Source: Pogostemon cablin (Eukaryota > Streptophyta > Magnoliopsida > Lamiales > Lamiaceae). Taken from it: DNA of 64,000 bases. The stretch's first letter is position 1. Every line of letters starts with the position of its first letter. The notes under the pieces were generated by a model that was not told the DNA's origin, did not search any database, and saw only the letters and a list, made by a program, of their open reading frames with translations. The DNA lies in contig CM043013.1 in NCBI GenBank assembly GCA_023678885.1, positions 20,988,791-21,052,790 on the forward strand, read 5' to 3'. Positions 44,582 to 55,739 of the stretch are shown piece by piece. A program made the translations under genes and the position numbers.

Positions 44582-46500
44582 TCATACGATTTTTCGTAAC
44601 AGGTGGTACTCGCGCTCTATGTGTTTAATTTCCTTATGGGCTCGTGATTCCTTCAAGTTTGTAACTGCACCAATATCATCAATATAAATTGTGATATCCT
44701 TGGACAAACTTAGAAACACTTCGAAGTCCATCTTGAAGTTTCTAGAGTCATACAGATACTTTGGCTGCCTCATAGGCTCCAATTTATCATCTTTCCATAA
44801 TGGAGTCCGGAGTCTGAAATATATTTCTATATAACACTCCTCCACATTATGACTCAACTTCCTAAAATTAAACGCATAACCTTTGATGTGGATTTACTGC
44901 CGTCCCTATCTGATTTGAAAAATCTGAATCTATGTAACCCATAAGAATCAGTGAATCTGTTCGGTAAGCCCACATATAGTTTCTAGTCCTTTTCAGGTAC
45001 ATAAGTATACGTCTTACCACAGTTCAACATTCTTATTTTGGGTTACCTTGATACCCACTGTTCATGCCATCGGCAAAACAGATATCCAATCTCGTGCATA
45101 GCATTCCTTAGATTAAGCTTCCTCATTTGCCGAAGCATAAGGAACCGCTTTCATCTTCTTTATCTACTTTTGTGTCACAAGACACATTCACTTAGATAAA
45201 TTCACATGCTAAACGAGTAAGGATCATATCATTATATGAAACTTGAGATAAGCATAACATCCTTTCTTGTGATCCGTATTACCGTGATCAAAAGGATATT
45301 TTTGCTCTTCTTAAGTCCTTCATCTCATACCGCTTTATCAACCATACCCATACGCCCGACAATACTCTTTCATTGTCTCCAATGAGCAAGATACTATCTA
45401 CGTATAGTACAAGAAATACCACCACATTTCCATCACTCTTTTCAATACACAAGACCCATCCGATCATTGATTAGATCCATGTCACTGGATTACCTCATCA
45501 AAACGGATGTTTCATGATCTTGAAGCTTGCTTTAGTCCATGAATGGACACTTTTAAGCTTACTATCACAATGCTCTTAGCTTTTTGCAATGAATCACTCT
45601 GGTTGCTTCACATAGATGTTTCCCTTAAGACTTCCAATCAGGAAAGCTGTCTCGACATCTATTTGATATCCTTCATATTTCATATGAGTAGCAACAAATA
45701 AAAGAGTCCGGATCAACTTAGGCATAACTACCGGCGAACAGGTTTTCTCATAATCGAACCCTTTCTTTCTTAGTATACCTTTTCGCAACAAGCTTGCTTT
45801 CAAGGTTTTCACCTTATTCTATAATCCTCTTTTATTCTTGCATGCCCGTTTCCAATGGCTTTTACGCCATTTAGCGGTTCAACAAGCATCCAGACCTAAT
45901 TTAAAATCCATCGATTCTATTTTAATATTCATTGCACTTTGCTAGGATTTGGCATTTCTAACTTGTAGTGCTTCGTCATATCCGTGGGTCCATTTCATGT
46001 TTGCGAGGGACCAAGTCTCACGACTTTCCCAAAACATGTATCTTACAGGTTGTCGAAGAATCCTCCCACTACGACAAGGCACTACACACAATTGTGTATC
46101 AGACGTGACACGCGTTGCAGTTTACTTTGTGGTATATCCTCTTATACAATTGGTACTTATACTTTGTGTTTTTCCCTCTCACTTCCTTTAGAACAATTTA
46201 TACATGGGTTTATGATTTAATACATAGTCTTTTTCCAAAAATCTAGTGTTTGTGTTAACAATCACCCTTCGATCTTTTGGACTAAATAAATCACCCTTCA
46301 TTTTTCTAGGATATCCCACAAACAGACAAACATTCATACGAATTACTGTTTCTAGGGCATACCCATAAAATGAATTTAGTAATTCCAAATAATTCATCAT
46401 CCATCTAATCATTTCCATAAGAGTGCTACACTTTCTATCCGCCACACCATTCAGCTGGGGTATGCCCGGTGTAAACAATTTGAGATTTAATCTCAACCTC
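44582..46500 (-). pseudogene. copia-2 pol remnants (integrase end, reverse transcriptase, RNase H)
   Basis: From high to low: the integrase end 'PGIPQLNGVADRKCSTLMEM', 'SFYGYALETVIRMN' (46496-46188); reverse transcriptase 'KGFDYEKTCSPVVMPKLIRT', 'YQIDVETAFLIGSLKGNIYV' (45812-45594); traces of the YLDD block near 45400; RNase H 'NVEECYIEIYF', 'IGAVTNLKESRAHKEIKHIE', 'YHLLRKIV' (44857-44582). Fragments lie in different frames with many stops between. Confidence 0.8.
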
Positions 46501-48860
46501 TGATTAATAGCTCCTAACTATCCTAAGAGGTACTCGTAATGACGATTAAATCGTCATTACTTGATATATTTTCCATGACACTTCACTGTACCAGCCTTGC
46601 AATTCTTGAATTAATCAAAGAACTTAGACATGCAGTGCATCAAATAAATATATCGGTATCTAGAATAATCATCGATTGACGAATATTCATATCCACCTCT
46701 CATCCGGACAATCTTAGGACCACATAAACCATAATGAACTAATTCCAACATATATATCTTTGGTTTTGCACCCCTTTGCCTTGAAAAAGCAATTAGTCAT
46801 TTTTACTTCCAAGCAAGACTCAAAAGTCAGATAGTTTTCACTTCAGATAAACCTAAGGGTCTATCGGCTATCAACTTTTGAATCCTACTCAAGTAAAATG
46901 ATCTAGTCTTAGATGCCAAATATATGTTTAGTTCATATCCGAAGGTATCTTTCTCTTACTAAGATTAGAAGATTCATTATTAATTACTATTTGTTGCATC
47001 TGTGGAATATACATGATTTAAGAGTATACAAATTGTTCACCAACGTACAATAATAGATTACAACTCTATCCTTCATTATAATGACCATGTCATTTAAATG
47101 AAATGGAGTATCCATCTATTAATGCATAGAAACTGAAATTAAATTCTTTCTATGAAAATGTACGTAAAACAATTTCTCATAATCAAATGTCTACTCATAT
47201 CATTAGATAAATAGACAACTCCCACTGCAATAGCTACTACTCTTGTAGTTTTACCCATGTCATAACAATCTTACCCTCACTTAGTAATAAACATTTAGTG
47301 ATTCCAGTATCTACACACTTCGTGTTAGTAAATGCCATCACTAATCATGTTTTAAACAACTAGTGAATAAGATATAAAACTTGTTCACATTATGATGAAA
47401 ATAGCTTTCCTTTGCCACATGTTTTGCTAGAAGTTTTCCACCATATACATCCTATTGTAATTCAGGTGGAACTTACTCAAACACATCTAGGCAATTCACG
47501 AAGAATTAAATTGATCTAGGTTTCCCTTCAATTTATACTCCATGCTTTCCCAATTCATTCATCAAATTAAATCATGATCTTCTGCCTTTTAACTTACTCA
47601 AGTATCCGAAGAGTTACATGAGACCATCATATTTCTATGAACCTCTCATCTCTTCACTAGAGACTTTAATAGGCATCATGAGACGTCCCTTGTGAGAACA
47701 CACATGTATTTTCTTAAGCAGTAAAATTCAAAACCAAGATTCTTTTCTAATCATCTAATTTGGACAAGTAAATATAATTTCTTTTAGTTAATAATATGTG
47801 AGATAAAACTATTTGAAAATCAGAGAATCATAAATTAATTTACCGATCAAAACTTCGAATTTTATCCTTTTATATTGATTCCCTCAAAACAATATAAAAT
47901 AAAATTCACCGGCATCTCAAGCACCGTGAGTCTGCAAGCCACGTTAGTGTGGACGTTTACAAACTTGAACATTTACAAGAGAAGGTTTTACCCATTAATT
48001 TCATTTGTCAACCTAACTTTATGACAAAATAATTAATAGTCGGTTCCTCTTTAGCCATGCAAATAATAGCAGTGACTCCGTTGGGGAGGATACTAATTAT
48101 TTACACCTAAGTGTACACTATTATTTGATCCCAAGTCCACTGTGCGAGCTTGTGTGCCTTACAGTTGGAGAAGTACACACACGCTCGGATAGCTTCCTAC
48201 AATCATCAATTATAAGTTTGTACCAGTGAGCCCCACATAAACTCATCCGTTAGGGAGGAAGGCCTATTGCCAACACGCAAGTTCATGTGCCACATTACAA
48301 ACAATAATTATGTAATGAAGTCTGTACCAGGATCCGTGAATAAACTCATCCGTTAGGGAGGAAGGCCTATTGCCAACACGCAAGTTTACTCACATCACTT
48401 ACAAACCAATAATGGAGGCAGCGGGAATTTTTACCAATCCCCTCTCCCACTTAGTTATTTAAGACCGAGGGTTTTTACATGCATATAATATTTTAGAATA
48501 AAATATGCAACCTAGCATGCTCATACTTCCAAATATATAACAATAATTGACCAATAAAACAATTATAGCAGTTATATATAAGGAAATAAATTGCCAAAAA
48601 TAAGTTGACTTGATCAACACTCCAACATACATGCATATAATATACCAAATATAATACGCAATCTAGCATGCTTCTATTTAAGGCAATAAATCATAGAGAA
48701 TCATGCATACATATATAACAATAATCAATTAATAAATCAATTATAACAGTTATATAATAGCGAATTCGATTCTTCGCCACCAATCACGAATGCGGACAAC
48801 TGCGATGGGGATCGACCTCCCTGCAGCCTGCTGCACCACTCCGACACCCTGCCCGATCAT
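46501..48860 (-). pseudogene. copia-2 gag/protease region, decayed
   Basis: Inverted counterpart of copia-1 16500-18150, with shared blocks such as 'GTGAGTCTGCAAGCCACG' and 'CCTCTCCCACTTAGTTATTT', and the same duplicated 'CGTTAGGGAGGAAGGCCTAT' unit at 48250 and 48353. No long open frame survives. Confidence 0.5.
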
Positions 48861-48885
48861 ATTGTGAAGACTCACGCGGAATCTG

Positions 48886-49426
48886 ATGCAGACCAGTCGA
48901 ACTTGATGCAAACCCGCTCGAACCTAGTGCAGAGTCGATCGAACCTGATGCAGACCAATCGAACCTGATGTGAATCTGCTCGAACCTGGTGCATCATTGA
49001 TCGAACCTGATGCAGACCAATCAAACCTGATGCAAATCCGCTCGAATCTGGTGCAGCATCGATCGAATCTGATGCAGACCAATCGAACCTGATGCAAATC
49101 CACTCGAACCTGGTGCAACATCGATCGAACCTGATGCAGACCAATCGAACATGATGCAAATCCGCTCGAACCTGGTGCAACATCGATCGAACCTGATGTA
49201 GACCAATCGAACCTGATGCAAATCCACTCGAACCTAGTGCATAGTCGATCGAACCTAATGCAGACCAATCGAACCTGATGTGAATCCGTTCGAACCTGGT
49301 GCAGCATCGATCGAACCTGATGCAGACCAATCGAACCTGATGTAAATCCGTTCGAACCTGGTGCAGCATCGATCGAACTTGATGCAGACCAATCGAACCT
49401 GATGCAAATCCGCTCGAACTGTCGCT
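48886..49426 (-). repeat. 63-base tandem array (3 x 21 bases) in the copia-2 leader
   Basis: The unit is three 21-base submonomers: 'TCGAACCTGATGCAGACCAA', 'TCGAACCTGATGCAAATCCGC', 'TCGAACCTGGTGCARCATCGA'. About 8.5 copies of the higher-order unit, each differing by a few bases. Because 63 and 21 are multiples of 3 and the unit lacks stops, all three minus frames stay open (191, 169 and 68 codons), giving repetitive peptides such as 'IRFDWSASGSID'. No evidence that any is translated. Confidence 0.9.
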
Positions 49427-50040
49427 CGTCCAAGGGCCTACTTGCACGGAACCAAGTTCAGCCCAACGCGCAATATCAAACTACACCAACTGTCGTTCAG
49501 GGTTCGCAACTGTAAGGACCTGGGAATCCAATCTCCACCGTCCAAAATCTACGCCTGTGAGTTTTGAACATTCTTTCCAAATTACAGGTCGATCGAACGG
49601 TTAGATTGTGAGAAAAAGCTCTTTTCCCTCGACTGCGCAGAACAGAATCGCTCAAAAAACTGCTTCTGTTTTCGGCGTATTCATGACAATGCAATCTCCA
49701 AATACGATCTTCACCGTTCAGAATGTACATCCACAAAATCCGAACGTGCTGACCAAAATTCAGCTTGATCCGACGGTTGAAACTCCGGTAATTTCCTCTG
49801 CAATATCACTGCGCTGGATTTTCTCTCAATTTCTTCCTTCCATGTGAAATTGACGAACAGTTTTCGTTGAATCCTCTCACACACAACCATCAACGAACAG
49901 ATATGATATAGGGTATATTTCACAGAGGGATATTCATGGTTTGCACAGTAAAACTAAAACCCTAAACATGCGATCCTAATTTCGAAAAATTAATCACATA
50001 AACCCTAGCCTAACGTGTCACGCTTCACCACGAAACCGAA
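49427..50040 (-). other. copia-2 leader between repeat array and primer site
   Basis: Unique leader text with no accepted gene. The ~110 bases nearest the primer site ('ACGTTAGGCTAGGG' on minus) are shared with copia-1. Confidence 0.5.
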
Positions 50041-50052
50041 GCTCTGATACCA
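50041..50052 (-). promoter_or_regulatory. copia-2 primer-binding site (initiator tRNA-Met)
   Basis: TGGTATCAGAGC on minus, two bases inside the 5' LTR end (CGCCATCA|AT). Confidence 0.9.
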
Positions 50053-50054
50053 AT

Positions 50055-51356
50055 TGATGGCGCTTGGACCGTTTGGTTAACGTGACCCGTTAGAATATCA
50101 TGCGTTTCTATCATATCACAGCGGAAGCAATAAATCATAGAAACGATTACCTTTCACCAGGGTATGTTGATGAAGATTGATTCTCGCAGGCAGCCTGCGC
50201 AGTCCCACAAGAATGGTGATAACTTCCTCGTCTGATGTCGGAATTGAGTGATCTTTGCGTTCAGACGATCCTCTCTTCTGATCTTCTGCTGTATGTCCCA
50301 AGTCCGATCTCGACGTCGTGTGGGCGACGATCTACGAGACCTCCTCAATCTGCTCTCAACCCTCATCACACGTGAATAATTAGTTAGATTAGATTAGATT
50401 AGGGTTCCAGATAAGCTGAGGTGACTTATATACATGGGCTACAGCAGGGACCAGGAGGAGAAATTGGGTTGGGCCTCCATTGGGCTTAAGTATCCAAGCT
50501 TAGCCCAAAGCTTATACTTAAGTCCAATAATAATATATTCCACTAAAATATTATTATTGTACTACCGTACCAATCCCAAAAGTACGTTTTGGGCTCCTTC
50601 TTATTATGAGCTCGTTAGTCTCCCCATGTTTAAGATATACAATGTCCATTAATTAATTTAAGTTACTGACAACTCAATTAATTAATATCTCATCCAAGAG
50701 TAGTACCATTCAACCTCATTATCATGCCGGAATAAATTTCACCTGCAGGATTTATATGATATTCCTTATGAGCTCCTCAAGGGGACATCATCAACCTATG
50801 ACGGACACGGATTCCTTCTACAATCAACAGCACACCATAGAGACAGCACTACTTCCCAACTCATCGAGTTTGTTGATTTAATAACATGTAAATCTCACCC
50901 ATTGATGAATCAAAGAAATACATACTGCCCTACGTGTCGAGGTTATTGTATAGGGATTAAGAGCACGAACTTCCATAATAACTGAGATCAAGTTCTCCTA
51001 TAAGTCAGTATAAGTCGAACGATCTCAAGCGGTCCTGCTCAATACACACAAGTGCACTAATGTGATTCTATAGCCAAGACAAGCTAATACCAAACCACAC
51101 TACAACCATCCCGATTGAGAGTCCCCGTCTATCTCGGTTGTGAGCATCTGTTTATACTTTATAAGGAAACCGATAATATGATCTTCCGCGTGTTGTCGCA
51201 CAACATATTATCTACAGTATAAAGTAAGTGGACTATTGCATCGAACATATAAATAAATTATAATATGCAATCATTTGATCATATGATTCTCATTTCAAAT
51301 TAATTGTTATAACATTGTTCATACAAAAAGCTAGACTTTTAGTATACAATCCAACA
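50055..51356 (-). repeat. copia-2 5' LTR
   Basis: 1302 bases, TGTTGGATTGTATACTAAAA to CGCCATCA on minus. Same family as the copia-1 LTR. Confidence 0.92.
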
Positions 51357-51701
51357 GATCCTTGGTGCTATATAAGGAGGCCCTTGGACTTGATGTCAAG
51401 TGCACCAATCAAGTACACTTTAATTTTTGTATTTGATTCTATTTAAATTCCTTTCTTGAATTCTCGGTTGTGAGAATGGAAAAAAAAGTGTGAATTAGTC
51501 AAAGATTTATAAGAGTGTAGGTATTGAGATCGGGAGAGAGAAATTATGTGTGATAGCAAAAATTTTCACGTAGTGGTATTTTCTCGATCTGTAGTTTTTC
51601 TTCGGTTTTGGAGTTTTTCACGTAAATTCTTGTGTTGTGCTTTTTATGCTCTTCTTTATTTATCCATTCGTAATGAATAGGGATCTATTTATCCTGACAA
51701 G

Positions 51702-51713
51702 TGGTATCAGAGC
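51702..51713 (+). promoter_or_regulatory. Primer-binding site of the small LTR element (initiator tRNA-Met)
   Basis: TGGTATCAGAGC two bases after the LTR end TCCTGACA. Confidence 0.85.
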
Positions 51714-52842
51714 CTGGTTCGAGCGCTTATAAAGTTCTTAGTATGTTCTGTGGTTGCAGCATAGTCTGACCTTTCATATCAGAAAAAACTTTATGAGAGG
51801 AAGAGGGTTATTCATTAGGCTAAGGGTGGCATAAAAGAAGTGGGTAAAGCTAGTGGTACATGGGGGTCAGAAGATCAGCCGGATGAAGTGGCATCTCCTT
51901 CTTTGCGGTAAAATGCGTCGGGCTGTGGCGACAGTGGCGTGGCAATGGGTAGGATTTGTATGTCAGAATTTTTTGGGAGTTCTTGGACCTGTATCAATGT
52001 GAATTGCCGGGACTTCCAGTGGTGGAGTTGGCTTAATAGTGGCATGGGGATTTCCATGGATGTCAACTCAAGGAGGTTTGAAAGGAACGGATTTTCCGGT
52101 CATGATTGGTGGCATGGAGAAACGACGATTGACTGGGGAAGATGGCAATGTGGTGGCTTGGTGTCGGGTGGCGCTTGATCGGTCAAGAAGCGTGGATTCA
52201 ACTGATAAGTGGAAAAAAGTATCGTGAATTCTGGAGAGTTGGAATCAGCTTCAAGTTACGACACTTTCAGTAGAAAAAGGGTTCGGATAAACTTGGTGTA
52301 GCTTTGAAGTAAAACGCAACGACGTCATACTGCTACAATGATGATTTTTGCTTAAGGTGGAGCAATGGCATGATAATTGCTTTCGGTAGAGCAATAGTGA
52401 TGTTGCTGCTCAAGGAGGTGCTAGTTTGGCAATAGTTCCGAATGCTGAGTTAATATTATTAGGGATCCTTATGACTTGTTCAGTTGTCACGGAAAAGGAG
52501 CTAATAATATTAGCTGGTCCACAAGTTTGTACACAGATATTAACTTGGTAGGTGATGTTGTGGTGGATGTATATCAATGGCTGATGGACTTCCAGGGATA
52601 GTCAAGTGTTGGAAGTAGCACCATAAATATCAGCAGGTGTTTTCGATATGTGCCGCAAGAAATTCTTGGAATGGTTGATTCTAAGTGGTCTACTCATATG
52701 GTGGAGTAGAATTCTCGAATTGAGAATGGATTGTCGGTGAAGTCAATGATTCTTACAATGGTTGATTCTAAGGGATTCTCGGGGTTGAGAATGATTGTCG
52801 GTGAAGACAATGAATCTTCTTTTATTTTGACAAGATGTAGAT
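51714..52842 (+). other. Internal region of the small LTR element, non-coding
   Basis: About 1.13 kb with no gag, protease or pol motif. A 79-codon + frame at 51939 is Trp/Gly-rich and not recognisable. Short direct repeats occur near 52690-52815 ('GAGAATGRATTGTCGGTGAA', 'CAATGGTTGATTCTAAG'). It would need proteins from an autonomous copia element. Confidence 0.6.
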
Positions 52843-53265
52843 TGTTGGGTTTGTCAAGAATAAAAGAAGGGGTTTTCTTTTATTTCTTTTGTCCCACATC
52901 GGATGAAGAGTAAAAGGGGAGGGATCCTTGATGCTATATAAGAAGGCCCTTGGACTTGATGTCAAGTGCACAAATCAAGTACACTTTAATTTTTGTGTTT
53001 GATTTTATTTAAATTCATTTCTTGGTTTCTTGGTTGTGAGAATGGGAAGAAAGGTGTGAATTAGTCAACGATTTATAAGAATGTAGGGATTGGGAACGGG
53101 AGAGAGAAATTCTATTTGATTGTAAAAATTTTTCACATAGTGATATTTTCTTGGTCTGTAGTGTTTTCCGTTTTTGGAGTTTTCCACGTACATTCTTGTG
53201 TTGTGCTTTTTATGCTCTTTTTTATTTGTCCCTTCGGAATGAATGTGGTTCTATTTATCCCAACA
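52843..53265 (+). repeat. 3' LTR of the small LTR element
   Basis: 423 bases, TGTTGGG...CCCAACA, with 'GTCCCACATCGGATGAAGAG' and CTATATAAG at 52934-52942. Matches 43192-43276 plus 51357-51699. Confidence 0.88.
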
Positions 53266-54027
53266 CAGTAGGGGTACCGGTTTCAGGCACTACCCCCCAA
53301 AATAAGATTTAACCATATATTTTCCTTTATTTTCATCACTACTACCAATTTTTCCTTCTTCTTCAAATTCATCACTAGCTTCTACTCACCTCAACTCTCT
53401 ACTAGTAAGTAGGTTATGAAAGGATAAAATAAAAGGTAAATAAGGGTTTTTTTTATCAAAGGCTTGCCAAAGAAAATGCTTTATAGGCTCAACGGGGCTT
53501 CCAATGATATACACATTATAAGGAAAGGTAAAATTTGGCTAAGTGGCTCAATTAGACAATAATGACCTAAGATCATGTCCTAATAACTAGCAATCATAAG
53601 TCTCAAACAAGACTCCAAGCCAAGTTCTAGAATACGAACATATGAAAGATACTCACAAGAATAAACTATCATGCATGAATGTAGCATAATCTCATAAGGC
53701 TCAAATTCTTACATGGGTAATAGATTTCCTGAGCACTCTTCACAGCATATAAGCAAGATCAATTCTACGATGAACTCCAGGTACTTAACAAGTTAAAACA
53801 TGCTTTTCATCAATAAAATTAATACACGTAAAATACGAATGCAACATGCTTTGTAAAAGAGTCAACACCCATCATAACAATCCAAATCAAGTCTCACAAA
53901 TTAAATCCAACACCAGAATCAATATAGAATATTAGTAATGCCACTCACACCACTAAATACCCAACCTGTCAAGAGAAAAGAGAAAGGAGGCGAGAGGAAA
54001 CAGATAAAGATGAAAACCTGGCGCACT
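53266..54027 (-). other. Athila-B 3' UTR, second piece (right copy)
   Basis: Continues the 3' UTR interrupted at 43191, with blocks shared with the left copy ('GGGGTACCGGTTTCAGGCAC', 'GCTCAACGGGGCT'). No gene seen. Confidence 0.55.
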
Positions 54028-54489
54028 CTACTCATGTGGAGCATCATCATCACTATCCTCATTGCGCCAATCATCAAAATTCCTCTGCAGGCTACCGATC
54101 TTTCTATCCAAAGTCTCATAGTTCTCATTCAAGTCTCCCCACCTCCTATCCAAAGCCACATTGTTGGCATGAAATGCATTATAGCGCAAGTCGAGCACAG
54201 CATAGCTCATAGAAAGTAAGCCCAATTAGCGATTCGTCCCCCCTTATTATTTTTTAAGTTGAAAATGTGCTCGTTCATCAATCAAAACTGCTCTCTATAA
54301 AACTCATCAGGACCGCTCCAATACTACTGTTGTGGTGGTGGTGGTGGTGGTGGCACCTCATGCTGCTGTGGATGTGGTATCTTCATATCAGGCTGCTCGA
54401 AATGCTCATCGTGCTAGGGCTGCTGTGGATGCTTCTGCTTCTGCTTCTGCTGATGCTGCCCTTGGTGTACTATCATTTCAAGATTCAGC
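54028..54489 (-). pseudogene. Athila-B post-pol ORF, C-terminal part
   Basis: A Gln/His/Lys/Pro-rich stretch from CAG/AAG and (CCA)n repeats (54340-54480) comes first, with stops, then in another frame 'SMSYAVLDLRYNAFHANNVA', 'ETLDRKIGSLQRNFDDW' and an acidic 'NEDSDDDAPHE' end with stop at 54028. The helical, acidic C-terminus resembles post-pol ORFs of Athila elements. The ORF is split by copia-3 at 54489/60159. Confidence 0.5.
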
Positions 54490-55691
54490 TGTCGGCATTC
54501 GATCATTTGGTTAACATGAAATATTAGGGTTCCATACATTTTAAACAATTAGCAGAATCAAGAAAACATAGAAACGTATTACCTTTCACCAGGGTATGCT
54601 GGAGAAGATGAATTCTCGCCGATAGCCTATGCAGTCTTACCATTTTTGGCATAACTCTCTCGTATGATCTCCAATTTGAATGATCTAAGCGCCAAAACGA
54701 TCCGCATTTTAGTGGCTTTCCGTCAGTATATCACACGAAAAGTTCTGAGCTTTATAAGATTTTAGAAAAATCATGCAAGTTGACGGACAGCAGTAGCAAA
54801 TGACCTTCCGGTCTTCTACTGTATTCCTAAGTCCAATCTCGATGTCGTGTTGGCGACGATCTTCGAGATCTTCTTAATTTACTAAAATATTATTACTGCA
54901 CTGCCGCACTAATCCCATAATTACATTATGAGTACCTTCTTATTATGAGCCCGACAGTCCCCCATGTTTAAGATATACAATGCCCATTAATTAATTAAGT
55001 TACTGACAACTCCATTAATTAATATCTCATCCAAGAGTAGTACCACTCAACCTCATTATCATGCCAGAATAAATCCACCTGCAGGGTTTACATGATAACC
55101 CTTATGAGCTCCTCAAGGGGACATCATCAACCTATGTCGTACACAGATTCCTTCTACAATGAACAGCACACGATAGAGACAACACTACTTCTCAACTCAG
55201 CGAGTTCGTTGATTTAATACATGTTAATCTCACCCATTGATGAATCAAATAAATAAATACTGCCTTACGTGTCGAGATTATTGTATAGGGATTAACAGCA
55301 CGGACATCCATAATAACTGAGATCAAGTTCTCCTATATAGTCATTATAAGTCGAACGATCTCAAGTGGTCCTGCTCAATACACACAAGTGCGCTAATGTG
55401 ATTCTATAGCCAAGACAAGCTAATACCAAACCACACTACAACCATCCCGATAGAGAGTCCCCATCTATCTCGGTTGTGAGCATTTGTTTATACTTTATAA
55501 GGAAATCGATAATATGATCTTCCGCTTGTTGTCGCACAATATATTTTCTACAGTATAAAGTAAGTTGACTATTGCATCGTACACATAAATAAATTATAAA
55601 ACACAATCATTTGATCATATGATTCTCATTTCAAATAAATTGTTAAAGCATTGTTCATACCAAAGCTAGACTTTTAGTATACAATCCAACA
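54490..55691 (-). repeat. copia-3 3' LTR
   Basis: 1202 bases, TGTTGGATTGTATACTAAAA to AATGCCGACA on minus. An internal deletion near 54870 removes the TATA/'GGGCTACAGCAGGGACCAGG' block that every other copy has. Confidence 0.88.
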
Positions 55692-55739
55692 ATCTCCCAC
55701 TTATACTAAAAGACTATGTTGTCAAGTCTTCTGCCATAC

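Larger units (their letters stand above)
43277..51356 (-). mobile_element. copia-2, Ty1/copia-type element, young LTRs, dead pol
   Basis: 5' LTR 51356-50055, primer site 50052-50041, leader with a 63-base repeat array, decayed gag/pol, 3' LTR 44465-43277. Flanks are GATCA (43272-43276) and GATCC (51357-51361), a 5-base duplication with one change inside the host LTR's 'GAGGGATCC'. The first ~110 bases of the 3' LTR and the polypurine tract are deleted. LTRs differ at about 3 of 470 and 6 of 300 sampled bases. Confidence 0.87.
43192..53265 (+). mobile_element. Small non-coding LTR retrotransposon (LARD/TRIM-like), split by copia-2
   Basis: 5' LTR 43192-43276 plus 51357-51699, and 3' LTR 52843-53265; each is 423 bases once the copia-2 duplication is discounted. 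LTRs run TGTTGGGTTTGTC...CCCAACA with a TATA box (CTATATAAG at 52934). A tRNA-Met primer site follows at 51702. The internal region is only about 1.13 kb and has no gag or pol motif. The LTRs differ by roughly 9% in the stretches compared. No clean 5-base duplication is visible. Confidence 0.75.

Noticed and set aside
48872..49447. Minus frames of 191 and 169 codons as a repeat protein, or a CRISPR-like array
   Set aside because: The array has no unique spacers, and all three frames are open because the repeat is a stop-free multiple of three in a copia leader.
51939..52227. Two + frames of 79 and 62 codons
   Set aside because: Overlapping, no domain, inside the noncoding interior of the small LTR element.
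54267..54527. A Leu/Trp-rich + frame of 86 codons
   Set aside because: Antisense shadow of the CAG/CCA-repeat stretch of the Athila-B post-pol ORF.
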